From Sphagnum magellanicum (lineage: Eukaryota; Streptophyta; Sphagnopsida; Sphagnales; Sphagnaceae): DNA of 64,000 bases. The stretch is from the NCBI GenBank assembly GCA_021904315.1, contig CM038924.1:18230155-18294154 (forward strand), in the 5' to 3' direction. The translations under genes and the position numbers were made by a program. A model generated the notes under the pieces. That model was not told where the DNA came from. It saw only the letters and a program-made list of their open reading frames with translations, and did not search any database. Below, piece by piece: positions 36,071 through 49,500 of this stretch. Position 1 is the first letter of the stretch. Every line of letters begins with the position of its first letter.

Positions 36071-37402
36071 AGCATGGGGTTAACCTTAGTACTAGAGGTA
36101 CATAATACTATTATATATAGCCTATGTAGATATATTAAGTATAGTATTTAAGTATGTATAAGTTTAGGCCATTATTTTTATGACACGTGTCCATGTTGTA
36201 CACATTTAGTTGCATGTTAGTTGCACACACAACTATATGGCCCAAAAATTATACAATATCAAATTTGTAGTTGCAAACATGACCAAGATAGTTACAAATG
36301 ACAACCAGTTGCATGCCAGTTGCATAGTGATTAGTTGTAAATGACAAGATTTCTAGTAGTGTTAATACCATATTTAGTACCACATATAGTAAGCACCTAA
36401 CTTCCCAAGCAAATTGGGTTAAACCCATCTTCTAAACAATGTAAGTATTACAAAAAATAAGCATTTGAATAAGCATCATAAGCAAAGTCTTAGTCTATGC
36501 ATCTTTTGTGACATGATCCCAAGTTTGCAAGTCCTTTATTTCTACTACTAACTCTTTTGCAATTGTTTGTTCATTCAAGGGAAAATGTATCAAATGTTTG
36601 AACTGAATTTCACATGCAAGTTGACCATTATTAAAAGTTCAATATTAAATTAATGAAAACCTCCAAATTCTTGTTTAATTTGAGATTGTTCTATTTAGTT
36701 CAAGACCATAATCCAATTGGACAACCTTAAAAACAACAAATCTATTTAACAACTTCAAAAATATATCTATAGCCCAAGCAAGTATTAAGATATATTATAT
36801 TCACATATATTGTTTTATATAAACATGAGTGACATATGTGCACTACCACTGTGTCATGAGTTTTAAAAACCTAATATTGCCAAGTAATGGCAAATTAAAA
36901 ATGAAATTCATGGACCCCATTAGATGTTCAAATACTAACAAATCACATATCTACCCAAATAATAGGTTAACTTCAAATGTTGTTTTGGTTGTTTTTTCAT
37001 TTAACCATCATGATATGAATGAATGAAATTCAGATTGGTTAACTAGCAAATGTTGACGTTTGAATAGAGCATCTTACAGTGACATCTGATAGTTCATTGA
37101 GATTAACTTGAACAGACCCATTACCTAACCAAAGTGTTGGACAACTAATGAGAACCTGGGAAAACAAAACATCTTATCATCCTTGACAAAATTGAACAAA
37201 AGACAACTAAGGGCATGGAAGCATAATTAAAATTAAATTTGAACACCCCATGCAGCTTTTTATAAATCCAAGCTTTAGACATCAATGATGTGCTTTATAC
37301 TTCACATGTGTAAATGCAATAAAGTACCACATGTACACATTGCACAAAGCAGACCATACAAACCATTGAAAACAAAACATGCAAAAGTTCATTATTGGAT
37401 AA
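36071..37402. other. No gene seen
   Basis: AT-rich. A frame at 36829-37026 is short and unrecognised. A TAGTTGCA-like motif recurs at 36200-36350. Confidence 0.4.
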
Positions 37403-40400
37403 TTAAAAAATGTAATTAAGTAAAAGTCTTGCTACCTTTGCTACATTAATAATGAAACCCAACACTTCAAGTTTTAGTTCATAAAATGCATAGCCCCTAA
37501 CAGAATGGATAGTGGGTGGCATTGTAAATTTGGATGCTACAATCAAATGTGAAAATATGTAGGTTAAAGGTTTGTCATCTTGAAGAGTATAAGAACGACT
37601 ACCTGCCTGTAACCTCTCATACCAATATCCCCTCAAGACTACATCCCCTTTTACATAGGAATTTCCCTACCCTTTTTCAAAGGATTCATGCACAACATGT
37701 ATAGTCTTGTCCACTAGGAGTAGCCAAAATTGCTCATTGGTTTCGTTGTTAGCAATCACAACTACATTATCCCCAACACAAACTACATTAGCTATCCATT
37801 CACCACCAATACCACATTCCACTTCTTCATTAAGGTCAAACATGATGATCCTATCCTCCAAATTGTCGCAAGGTTTGAGCCTTTTCAATGTCCTTGGATG
37901 GACATGAAGTTCATTCTCGCATCTCTCCTTTGAACCCCTATTGATGCAAACAACACAAAAACAAGAAATTTCATGAACTTGAAGCAAGGTTGGGTCCTTG
38001 TGGGAGACAAAAACATATATGGTGCATATTGCGGTTACCACAAATAATCTCACAATTGAATGGCTTGGATTTGTCCACATCACCAACCTTCACATTTTAG
38101 ATGAATTTGTTGATTTGCTTCTATGCATTTGCATGGGCAACATGGTGTTTATTTGTCTTTGACTTCAAGAAGCTAACAATCTCTTTTACATTTTAAAGCT
38201 TTAGACCCTGAGATTTGATTTTTTCTTTTTGCACTTCTCTTTTCAATAAAACTCTAGCCCCATCCACTTCCCCTTTACCATGGCCTATTGCAAAAAAATT
38301 CCAAACCATTTCACAACCATTTGGCAGGTTGTCAGAAACTATCAATGATGGATATCAAGCCACAAAGTACCAAGCTCTTGTAGACTTAAATTGCCCATTG
38401 TAGCCATCATTCCAAACAAAGTGAAAGTTTGGGAAACATCCTCGCCCAATCAAATGATGCCAATGCAATATGAAAGCACGTTGTACTAATAGTGTGTCAT
38501 GCATTGGGTCATTTGACACGTAATAATGAACCTCCTTAATCACTTCAAGCTCATCTTCTGTAGAATTGTAAGAAGTATTTTTCCTGTAACAAATGTGAAC
38601 CAAAATGGATACCTGAAAGTTATGCCAATGCATGTTTTAAATTTCATTCTAAATCCTCATGGTAGAATTCTCAAAAAAATCAACACACGAGATCACAACT
38701 CCTTCAAGCATTGTTTCCAATAACTCTTTGAATTGCACATCTTGCCATCTAGCCAAGAAGTTGTGCAGTATAAACATCTTCAATTGCAATTTTAGGTATG
38801 AGATCAACTCTATGGGCGGTGTTTCATGGAACTCAACCTTTGATGCTTTCTTTTCTTTGCCCTCCTCAGTGTGTCCCACAACCTCAAACCCAATGCTACT
38901 CCATTGGATTAAGGCATTTGATTGCAATTCATTTGGGTAGAGTGGAAGTAATTTCACACCACAACAAACACAATCAATTTTGTATTAGAAACAATGTTCA
39001 TGAATGCATGTTCTAAGAAATTTTGTCATCCAAACATTAAATGAATCAACATCAAGAAGCACCTGGGTACATTAAATTGTGAGCTCACATTTATTAACAT
39101 TAAGCACCCTGAGTACAGTTTAGGTTCATGTTGATTGCATCAATGTGAGTAAATAATAGGCCACCAATCTCTCGTTGTGAGGTGCTATTAGTAACAATAA
39201 ATAGTAAGCACTAAAAATAAACCTGAGCATGAACTTGAACATGCACAATTAATAGTAAGTAGACAACTTACTACACACAAATCACCACATAGTACAATAA
39301 GCACAATAAGTAATTGACATCTAAACACAAAGTTCATCAAGCATAGGTTCAATGGATGTAAGCACTCATGAGCACATGTTCAATGGTTATAAACACTCAT
39401 AAGCACATGTTCAATGGTTGTAAGCACTTTGAGAGGACAACAACCAATCTTAGTAATAGTATGCCATACGAGTAAGCATACTAAGAAACATAAGGAGTAG
39501 GATTAAGGACCTTTAGTTGTTGTAAGCATTTTGAAATTACAAAAACCATTCAAGTACTTAGGGTAAGCACCCTAAGTAAGCATAGTAATTAGCACCACAA
39601 CCAAGCATTTGTAGTGGTTATAAGCACTTTAAGATAACAACCACCACCGTTGGCAATAGTAAGCACCCTAAGTACATTAAAAATTGAACCCAAAATCAAG
39701 TAGCATGTTATAAGCATCTTAAGTAAGCCCAAAGGCATTAGTAGCATAAGCATCTTGAGTTGACAATAAGCACCCTTGAGTTATAACCAGCTGGTAGTAC
39801 CAAAATATCCAGCATCCTTAGTAGAAAACACATGCAACTCCATAATTGAAAGTTGTAACCATAATTCAAGCTTATCAATATCCTTCATTTGTGGGGAGAT
39901 GGTGGTTTCATTTTCCCATCAATTTCTCACAAGGGTGGCCATTGCTTGAGACAACCCATTTGAATGCCTCTCACATTGGTGACTTAACTAAAATGCATCA
40001 TTCTGCATGTCCAGGAGTAATTTCTTGTCCATGCCTTTCTTGATGTTTTGTTTATCAACCCTTAGAAGCCTAGCAATGCCTCTGTTGCTCTTTACAGGTT
40101 GTGATGATGCAGCTAGAATGCACACAATATCCTTTGCCAAAATAATATTAAATTGAAATGTCAGTTCATCTTTTAAATTACCCAAAATGTGTTGACTTTG
40201 TTTGAGTTTTGTTATGTCAACAAGGTAAGGAGGCAACCAACCTTTCATAGTAGGATGGCACAAAAATGTCTCTATCACTAACTGTTGCAAACTTGGAAAA
40301 CTATCTTTAATTTGTTCTGCCATGAACAATACAACATTTCTAGTCTTCTTTGAAGCAAATTTCAGGCTTTTTTCAAGGACCCACCCTGAAAATTGTTGAT

Positions 40401-40590
40401 AACAGCATGTAGAAGTCCAAGTGTTACAACATCTTTCTCTACTTTCCGAGCTCTACATCTACACACCCTCTCCCATGTGTATGTAATCCTCTTTTGTGCA
40501 TACTAAGATTAGTAATCAAAGTCACCGTTTACCTCTTCCTCTTCCACCATATGAAGAAAAGCTCTTTCCCCTTGGCCATTCCCCATTTCT
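37403..40590 (-). pseudogene. HGKG-family transposase-like gene, broken (block C)
   Basis: The minus strand carries, in order, an N-terminal part from about 40590 with GIARLLRVDKQNIKKGM (40060), and QWSSIGFEVVGHTEEGKEKK and FILHNFLARWQDVQFKELLE (38957-38700). These are followed by VHYYVSNDPMHDTLLVQRAF and FHFVWNDGYNGQFKSTRAW (38540-38360), IGHGKGEVDGARVLLKRE (~38260), a Cys-rich CFCVVCINRG block (37960), FDLNEEVECGIGGEWIANVV (37840) and RGYWYERLQAGSRSYTL (37636-37580). The order and motifs match the block-B gene, and this copy is better preserved around HGKG. The frame is interrupted several times, and an AAGCAC-rich stretch interrupts it at 39060-39830. The family's biochemical role is unknown to me; a transposase-like nuclease is inferred. 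Confidence 0.7.
39060..39830. repeat. Degenerate AAGCAC / TAAGCACTTT repeat stretch
   Basis: Dozens of taagcac, taagcaccctaag and gttgtaagcacttt units of irregular spacing. It lies between the N-terminal and middle blocks of the block-C pseudogene, the same relative place as the 60 bp array in the block-B gene. Unit sequences are unrelated. Confidence 0.7.
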
Positions 40591-41729
40591 ATTGCCTCCC
40601 ACTTGTAAAACGATGAGCATAAAATTCAAACCTAAATCAAACTAAAACCCAAATTTGTACAAGATCAAACTTCATAATAAGGATTTGACAAAACATTACT
40701 TGGTTGTAGTCCCATAGAAGTTTACCTTTACAAAGGAAGGTGACTCAACAAAACCATGTTTACAACTTTGAGTTCCTAAAGTAAAAGATGATGTACCGCC
40801 ACTCTAAAATTCAAAACCTTGTTTAAAACTTTGAGCTCCTATGACAGAGGATGTGGTGTTGTGTGGTGATTCAAGAGGGCAATGCACTTGAACTTTTGTG
40901 AACTCATTTGTGGATGCTTTCAAACGTTTGCTTTCAAATTCTTCCCAAGCATGCACAAGATCCAACAAATTAGAAATAATCTTTTCATGCAGAAATACTA
41001 AGCATTTTGATCGTTGCCTATTAAGTTCCCAATTACACCTCCTCTCTCAAATTGTATCCCAAAAGCCTATCTATTTTTGTTACTTAGTAGTTCATTTGTA
41101 ATTTGGAGCAAGTTACTTCCTTTAACAAGCTTTGTTTTAGTTAGAAAGCTTGAACACCACATTTCCTCTATTGCCATTGGTTCCCAATTGGAATTAACAC
41201 TAGCAATCACATCTCAATTCCAATGAGATTAATCAAATCGTAGTGAAATCTAGAAGTATGCCATTTGTTCTAGCCTCAAAATCGCATAATGTGCATAGTC
41301 GTCACTAACTATGCAGACAACATTGCCCCGATTTTCTTTTCCATTATGTATCGATGTTGTTGTTGTTGCTGGTTACTGCGTTACTATTCCTACCACGTCC
41401 CCATCGTTGCCGCCACCGTACCCACTAAAATTCTACAACGTTCAAATGTGTGCAATTTGCTTCCACAATCCCTTGAACAAGCCATTGGTGTGATGGTGAC
41501 GGCTGCTATTGCTACAGAATCCTGCCTCACACTGACAACTCTATGTCCTATAGAGTCGTCAATTAAATCCCTCCAACTATATAATATGTAGAATGTTAAA
41601 TATAACAATTGGAACAATGTTAAATTAATTCCACTCCATTGGCAGCACTAAATCGCTCTTTTTCTCTTTCTCTCATAGGTGAACAACTATGAGATTTTTA
41701 TGTATACAATTCACAACCACCTTGTATTA

Positions 41730-41911
41730 AGACATTAAGACTTAGTTAGATCCCTGCTTCCCATCCTTTGTCCAGACTCTAATCCCCTTGTCTTATGGAA
41801 TCACTACTTCCAAGGTCATGCTACATTTCATTTCAATAAAGTGGGGCAAAAATTTATCACAAACACCTAAGCCAAGATTGAGCAATGGTGTTACATCTCT
41901 CATCACATAAT
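41730..41911 (-). repeat. Dispersed repeat R, right-arm copy of A2
   Basis: Reverse complement of copy 4. Confidence 0.75.
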
Positions 41912-43003
41912 CTATTTACAAGTTTCATTGGAATTAAAAGACATTACAAGTTTCAGTGTAATTATGATTTTTTTTAAAAAACTAAGTATTTACTTGTTAA
42001 AGACATGTAAATTTTTATATTATGAGACTACATAATTACATAATAATGTTATAATGTTTGAAACACAAAATTGATGTGTGTTTCCAAGTAGGTAGGCAAG
42101 TGGTGGGTTGGTAAGGTAAGTAGGCTATATGTAAGGTAGGTAGGTATGTTTAATACCTTCTTTTGAGATTATTAAACATGGGTTTTGCATTGTTATGCAA
42201 TACTTATACTGATCAACTAATGGAAAAATATTTTTTGGAAATTAAGTTCCATTTGAATGGAAATATGGAATGATATTACATGTAATTTGATTCACTTCAA
42301 TTCAAATTTAATTTAATTCAATTCAATTCAATTCAAATTAGTGTAGCCCATGCCTAGGGGACATTCATTATAAAATTTACAAAATACACGAGTAAAATAT
42401 AGGGTGCCATATATTGGTTGCTGGGTAAAAATATAATTTAATTAGTTTTAAAATGTGGGTATGTATATTTAGAACATTGATATATAATTAATATAGGGTG
42501 GTTTAAATATGTGCATATTGAAAAATTAGGTAATAATAGGGTGAAAAAAAATAAGGTGAAAAATTACCTAATACACCCCAAACAATACCTTGTTTGACGC
42601 ACATGGTTTTAAATTTCAACATTTAGTGTCCCCTGGGAGCCTATGCCATTGACCCAAGTATGAACTAGTTATGCAACAAATTCTTATTTTCAAAACCGTT
42701 TTATAATTTACCTACATACCCAATGACAAAAACTATTCAAAATTCAATATCTCTTCTTCCTTAGGTCTAAAAAAATGAAAATTATTTTCATTAAATCCTA
42801 CTCACAAAGGGCTTTCCGATAAATATTAAAAATATGCTCAAATGTTTATGTAATAGTTAGTTTTTATTTAAATGAATTTCTAATAAAAAAATGATCAATA
42901 TTAAAAAATGCATTAAAGTTCCAACAAAGACAACCAACTTTATTACCATCAAGGAGTGCAATCACAATCAAACAAATGAAAAGCCATATTAAGCGATCGT
43001 CAA

Positions 43004-43614
43004 AATTACAAACTTTATTACATATGTTTATGTGGAGATCCCAACATGACATCATCCCAATCAAACCATCTATGAAAATATTTGCCACTAAAATCCACAT
43101 CAATGCATTAAGAGTCTCCAACTTTAGTTTATTATGCAAATGACTTTTTGATAAGGTTTTGTTTTGAAAAACTACTCCTCTCATAGATTACGATGCTAGA
43201 AGGAATTATACGTATTTTTTTATCATAACCCATGCAATCTAAGCTCATTTGTTGACCACTCAAGAGTAGTGTTTCCATAGTCCCTTGCCACCCATAAAAA
43301 CTTCTTGGGTATTGTCTTCCACGTGGTTTCAACCATTTCAAAACATTCATTTGACATTTGTCACATTCATCATTGGGGACTTGAAACTTGCCACATAATC
43401 TATTTAACCATTGTTCAATTGAACAAGTCTTATCATTAGGATATGTAGGATATAAGATAGGGATGAACAATTTACAAGCATTGAACATAAAATGGTTAAA
43501 TAACCTTTCATTCAAATAATTGATCACTCTTTGAACATATTTCATTCCAATTGCTTTGCATTTTTCAATATTATTAGATTGATCACAAATGCACCCATCA
43601 TGAAGAAGATAAAC
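43004..43614 (-). mobile_element. hAT transposase C-terminal fragment (right arm)
   Basis: Reverse-complement copy of 31126-31736, with identical translation to the A2 copy, including the same frame change. Confidence 0.65.
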
Positions 43615-44373
43615 TTTTTATGTCCCATCTACAAGAGGATACACCATGTACCAAAAGAGACCAAACATTTCCAAAAAAAGTTCAAGAAACATGGAGCTTC
43701 TTTGAAATGCTTCACTTCTTTGAAATAAAAATTAATGTGTCAAAATTGTGATGCAAAGGTTTAGGTTTCCTCCTATCTATTCAATACCAACATGGACAAA
43801 TTGGAATATTTTGTTTAGCTTGTTCAATTCCATTAATATATCAACAAACACGTGTAAAAGAAATTGAAATTTAAATGAAATCAATTTCTAATACCATGTA
43901 GATTCCTATTCACAAAGTGTTTGACTAAGAGAACAAACATATAATCTAGAAGCTATGATGCATGATAAAAAACAAATAGCAAACAACCAACCATTTGTTG
44001 GTTAAAATTTGATGATAAGTCCCCACCTATTATGTAAACCATTAGCCATCGAATGGGCACATGGAATAACAAACAATTTACTTGCTAATGCAAAGTAATA
44101 ATTAGGTTATTAGTTTTGACCCCATTGAAAACATATATCCCCAATTCTATACTAGTTTCCAATGCACAAATGTGAGGTGGGTGTGTGAGTTATTTTTTTG
44201 AGTTTCTAATGAAGCATTTAAAAAAAAATTCCACCCAATCTCTTGATTTTTAATTAGATTGTTTTCAACCTTCAAAGTTGATTTCCATTTGTTCTTAAGC
44301 TAATTTGTAACGCATCATTTTCAAGTTGTTTTTCACTTTCTAATGTGAGGTTTTTGGAGTTTTTAAGGTTTTA

Positions 44374-44562
44374 ATGAATGATTATTTTAACAAAAAAAGG
44401 TTTCATAACATTGTAATGCAAATAGTTTGTGATGTAAACAAAAGATTTTGGAATGTGTGTGTTAACCGACCTAGCAAAACCAAGGATGGATGGCAAGTGG
44501 TTAGGAAACACAATTTTCTGTTGGGTTCCAGTTCCCTAGCTAAACCATGGTGGTTAGCTTAG
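44374..44562 (+). mobile_element. PIF/Harbinger-like transposase fragment (right arm)
   Basis: Reverse-complement copy of 30178-30366 in the right palindrome arm, identical in translation to the A2 copy. Confidence 0.6.
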
Positions 44563-45613
44563 TTGCTTCTTTTAACCTGGTAGTAGGTTGTTATTAGTAG
44601 GTAAATAGTAAAAGCAGCTGTTGCGGGCAATTTTTTCTCCCTTTTTAAGGGAGTTGTTGCTCTTCGTTTTGACATTGTGAAATTTATTTGAAGGTTTTGT
44701 TGTGGGTTGGGGTTTTGAGCTCGGTTTTTTCAATTTCAAAACCCTTTGATTTTAGTTCTAGCAAAAAAAATTCAAATTCAAGAACCTACACGCCTCATTG
44801 GAAAATCTAGTTCGATTCCATGTACCCACTACACACTCCCCAATTCTAAAAATTGTATGGTTACAAAGTTTTACAACAAATTAAAACATGGGTCTATATA
44901 GGTACCAAGTTCAATAACTAATTAAAAATTAATATTTAATAATAAGTTTGAGCCTACTTATCAACTTTTTTATAAAGAAAAACGACTTTCTTACCTTAAA
45001 ATTTTTGACTTTGTATTCAAGAATGTTTTCTCATGAGTCCAATTTCAATTTCATATCTAGCAAAAGACTAATTCCACAGTTTGATTCTTGCATTGGTTTC
45101 AACAAAAGAGTGTCAACTTGGTTTCAAGGCACAAGGCACTTGAACTTGAACCCCAGACTTTAACCTCACAAATCAGATACCCTCACAACATTGGCATAAA
45201 CAACCAGCTCACTTAGTTGGCACCTATTTTCCTACCTATCTACCTATATGTAGGACCTATTTTTTACACAATAAGTGACCAAGGTGAAACCAGATATTAA
45301 CTCAGTTGAGGGGTTAGTACAATATATATATATATATATATATATTAGTCTGTACTTTGTGCTCTGTGGTGTTGTGTGTTATAAGTTGGGCAGTAATAAT
45401 AGGGTTCAGGGTGTGTTCCAGTTGGTGTAATTGATGTCAGATCTCTTACACTTTTGCTTATTACACAATCATTTTCTGCCCGACTTCACGTGATCACTAT
45501 GGTGTTCACACCGGCTGATCGCAATCCACCACCAGTAGTAGTTGTTGGAGGTAGTGCAGGTGCACTCCCCCACTCCCCCGCAGCGCACCTGCCCCTCTCT
45601 CAAAAACATATAT

Positions 45614-46550
45614 GATATCATATATAGTAAAGGAAGAATGAAGCCTCCCCTGCTCTGCTCGGTACGGACAGTGGCTACGGAATGGGAAGGAAATAAACCA
45701 GGAAGAAGAAGAAAAAAAAAAACATTTGGACAAAGGATATGACTGACGTAAAGACAAGTATATACCTTTGGACAAAAGATGTGACTAACATAAGGTGTCT
45801 CGTGTGGTGCTATTGGGAACAAGAGTTTGGGGAACCTATGGGAACATATTTAGCGCACCATTGGTTGGTTTCAGAAACTATTGTTGTGGACAAAAAGAAT
45901 ACCAGTGTGGGGTGGGTATTTGATTTTTTTGTAATACCCATATGCTCTGACTATTTGGAAGAAAAAAAACAGAATGACCATTGGTTCTGGGTATTTGAAA
46001 ATTTTCAGAATCAAAAGAATCACTGGGTTAGGGTATTTCATAAAAAAAAACAAAATCATAGAATCATTAAAGAACCGGAGTGAGAAATGCAAGGGACCGG
46101 TCGGGGGGGATCAACGGGTTAAAGAACCGGAGTGGGAAATGTGAAGGACCGGCCGGGGGGGATCGACGGGTTAAAGAACCGGAGTGGGAAATGCGAAGGA
46201 TCGGCCGGGGGGGATCGACGGGTTAAAGAACCGGAGTGGGAAATGCGAAGGATCGGCCGGGGGGGATCGACGGGTTAAAGAACCGGAGTGAGAAATGCGA
46301 AGGACTGGCCGGGGGAGGGTTGACGGGTTAAAGAACCGAAGTGGGAAATGCGAAGGACCGGCCGAGGGGGCTCGACGGGTTAAAGAACCGAAGTGAGAAA
46401 TGCGAAGGACCGGGGCGGCGGGGGGGGGGGGGGACCAACGATTGTTTGAAAAGAAAAGTTTTTTTAGAAAACCAAAAACATCAACCAAACATTGTTGAAA
46501 TAACACACACCTGTGCATTATGCACGGGGTTCACACTAGTAGGTGTATAT
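45614..46550. mobile_element. ~0.9 kb insertion, right-arm copy
   Basis: Reverse complement of 28190-29125. Confidence 0.55.
46065..46416. repeat. 52 bp GC-rich minisatellite, right-arm copy
   Basis: Reverse complement of 28324-28675, with the same unit number. The adjoining homopolymer is 14 rather than 15, and one base differs within the array. Confidence 0.9.
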
Positions 46551-49500
46551 ATATACATGTCTTCAGTGATTGTCATAGCCAGAGAGCTCTGACCACTTGA
46601 TTACATGACTTTCGCAATGGGGGTGCAAGGTTGACATGATTAACTGATGGTTTACAGCAGCAGGCTCAGGCTCAGGTGCGGCTGCAATCTGAAAGTAATA
46701 AGTTTCTTCAGAACTTCATAGTTGTAAATGGTACCCAATATCCATGATCATAACACTGGCTAAAACAGCAATGCTCAAGCAAGAAACAAGGGCAACCAGC
46801 CAGCCAGCCAGCCAGCAAGCAAGTAGCAGAAGAAAACACTAACTTAACTTGTCATCTCCAGTGATCAGCAACAAAATCGTTGTTTCGCAGCCATCTAAAC
46901 TGACAGTGGTCATGTGTTTCAGTAACGGCCCGGGTCAGCGACAACAAGCACTACTGCCATTCTTGAAAAGAAGCTTTTAACAGACAAAGTAAAGAAAAAT
47001 AAATTATTTGGCTAGTCGGTAACTGCAAAAATGCAGTGTACATGAGTGTACTTGCACATGCTAATAACAACACTTTGAACACTTGGGGGTGGGCTGCCTT
47101 CTCCCTGTTGTTCTTGTCAGGAAGACATTAAACTTGTAACCCAAATGTGTGTGTGTGTATCTTTTCTGAATTTATATTCTTGGGTCTGGCCCCCAGTCTT
47201 TCAGCGAATCATCTCCCATGTGTTTTGTTTATTATAGACAAGCAATCTTCCCAACAGATTTTGTAATCAACAAAAACTTGAAGTTGAAGGTGCCTGCCTA
47301 GTGTTGAAGTTGGCTGCCATGATCATAAATTCAACGCACTTGGGAAATTTTCCTGTAAATTAGCAGAGACTTTGAAGTGGGTTTTGCAAAAGCACAAATT
47401 TTACTTATAAGATAGAATCAGGTCAATACCATACTCTACTTTATATGGAGGTGATTATGTAATTTATTTATTTTTTGACCTAGGATGGGAGAGAGAGATA
47501 TTGAATTTTGAGTAATTTTTGTCATTGTAAATTCAATAAAAATAAAAAATTCAAATTACACTGAAAATTAGATTCAGACTTAGGTTAAAGAAGGTATACC
47601 CATTTTCTTTTTCAAAATTCATTCAATATTACAATATGTGCTCCTTTTTAATTAGTAATTTTTCAAAATTAAAAAATTAATTTTGGAATTTTTCAATCAC
47701 CATAAATATAAAAAAGGAGTAAAAGTCACCAGATTCCTATACTTGGTTTTCAATGTGTAGCCAAAATATAGAAGGATGATTAAAGATCTGTATTTCATAT
47801 TTGCTTTCTAGCCAGATTTGGCTAAATCTTCTCAGGGATGACTGCCACTTTTTCTACACCTTCCAATGGATGATAGCCACTTTGGCTGCAAACAAAATTT
47901 CCTAAAAAAAGCACTGCTCCGCTGTGCCGATACCTTTTGAATTTTAGTCCTTGTCTCATGATGAGGTTTACATGGCAGGTCAGTGCCTCACCATAGGGTG
48001 GATTTGATTTCATTCAAAGTAGAAAGTTCCCTCACCAGTCTAATGCCCACTTTACACTAGGAGTCAAGGCCAATGTTCAACTCAAATGCAGCATTCCTAT
48101 TGATGCAAAAGTTGAAATTAGCCTGAAGGTTTTTACACTAGGAGTCGAGGCAAGAATAGAAAAAATATTTCCAATCTGCCCCAAGTGACTAAAAATGCTG
48201 AACTTTATGGCCTCGTATGGGAAAATGTTGAATCAGCCAAAGAAATCAAATGCATACAAAAGTACTGCTGTGATTTTTTCCCTCAGTCTGCCCTTTGCCC
48301 TGTTTGTTTTTACCTTGTGATACCTAAACACGTTTTGGGTCCATGTTATGCACATTTTGGATGACATATTATGGGCATTCGGGGAATGTAACATGGAAAA
48401 AACTCAAACCCTAAGGCAGAACCACATGGTTCTCTGCAGAGTTGCACTGTTAGGCCCAGAAAAGGCACCAGACAGTGTTCAATTGGGTGGGTGGGGGGAT
48501 ATTTAGCATCAAAACACAATGGTGACCATTCTTTCAAGAAAATAAAATGCACCTTATGTATGGGAAGCCATGTGAACATCGCAAGTCAAACCTTCCACAG
48601 AAACCGGATTCTCAAAAAAGGTCGGGTGATCGGGCCTACAACAAACTAGTATTTCTATGAACGGACTAGTTGTAACCAAAAGTCTCGTAGTAAACTCAGA
48701 ACCTGCGGGATGATCAACAAATCATTGCCATGCGCCTTTAAGACCTGCTGGCATCATCCAAGGGCAGGCTGCTCTGTGTGCAAAAATGAGCTCCTGGAAA
48801 TCTTTTGTGACAATTGCAGAGTGCACCAACAATTCTATTCTAGTCTCTAGTGTTTTGAGCCGAACATTGTTTTAATGCCATGATAACATAATGGCATTAT
48901 TCACCTGCTTTATTACCTTATTATCATGCATAGGATGTCTTCATAACATCATAATCCTCTGTGGATGGCACCATGCCTCCGGGCACCCATGCATGTATGT
49001 AATATGCAAGTCTAAAGTTGATGAACATATGACTCTTACGATCTCCTGTCCCAAATGAGATTTAAGTTTTCAAAAAATTGTTAACTAGCTCCATTTTCAC
49101 CCATTGCTCAGCCTTTTTCAAATATTAGATCCTTCTACACAAATCAACATTTCAATAAAGTCATTATTGAAAAACATGAACAGATAGATAATAAAATTCT
49201 TTTCATTAGATTAGAACCTCCTTTTCTCTGAAGAGATCGCTCCATAAACTAGTGCAGCACACCTCATCCTTACATGAAAATAGTGTTCCGTAGGACCTTT
49301 ACCATTACAGCAATAATTAAATCATTTTTAGTAAATGTTGATTTTTTTCAAAATTAGGTGCACACAATGCTGGAAGTTCTAGAAGTTTTGTTGCTACCTA
49401 GTGGAGGTGGTCATTTCGGTTATTCTAGCTGTACATGGCCATGTCTTTGAAAGTGTCAATTCTTATTGTTTTCTACCACCGAAGTGAAAGAAGAGATTTT

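Larger units (their letters stand above)
33827..40913. other. Palindrome spacer (end of A2 plus block C)
   Basis: The 7.1 kb between the arms is not itself palindromic. It comprises the last ~950 bp of unit A2 (to about 34773), an AT-rich stretch, a TTTAGCC-type degenerate array (35385-36070), and a broken HGKG-family gene on the minus strand (37403-40590) with an AAGCAC-rich stretch inside it. A spacer of this size argues against a simple missing-adapter fold-back read, in which the arms would meet with almost no spacer. Confidence 0.85.

Noticed and set aside
46171-46518. 115-codon Pro/Ser-rich frame
   Set aside because: Shadow of the 52 bp GC-rich minisatellite; present in the right arm only because of one-base differences from the left arm.
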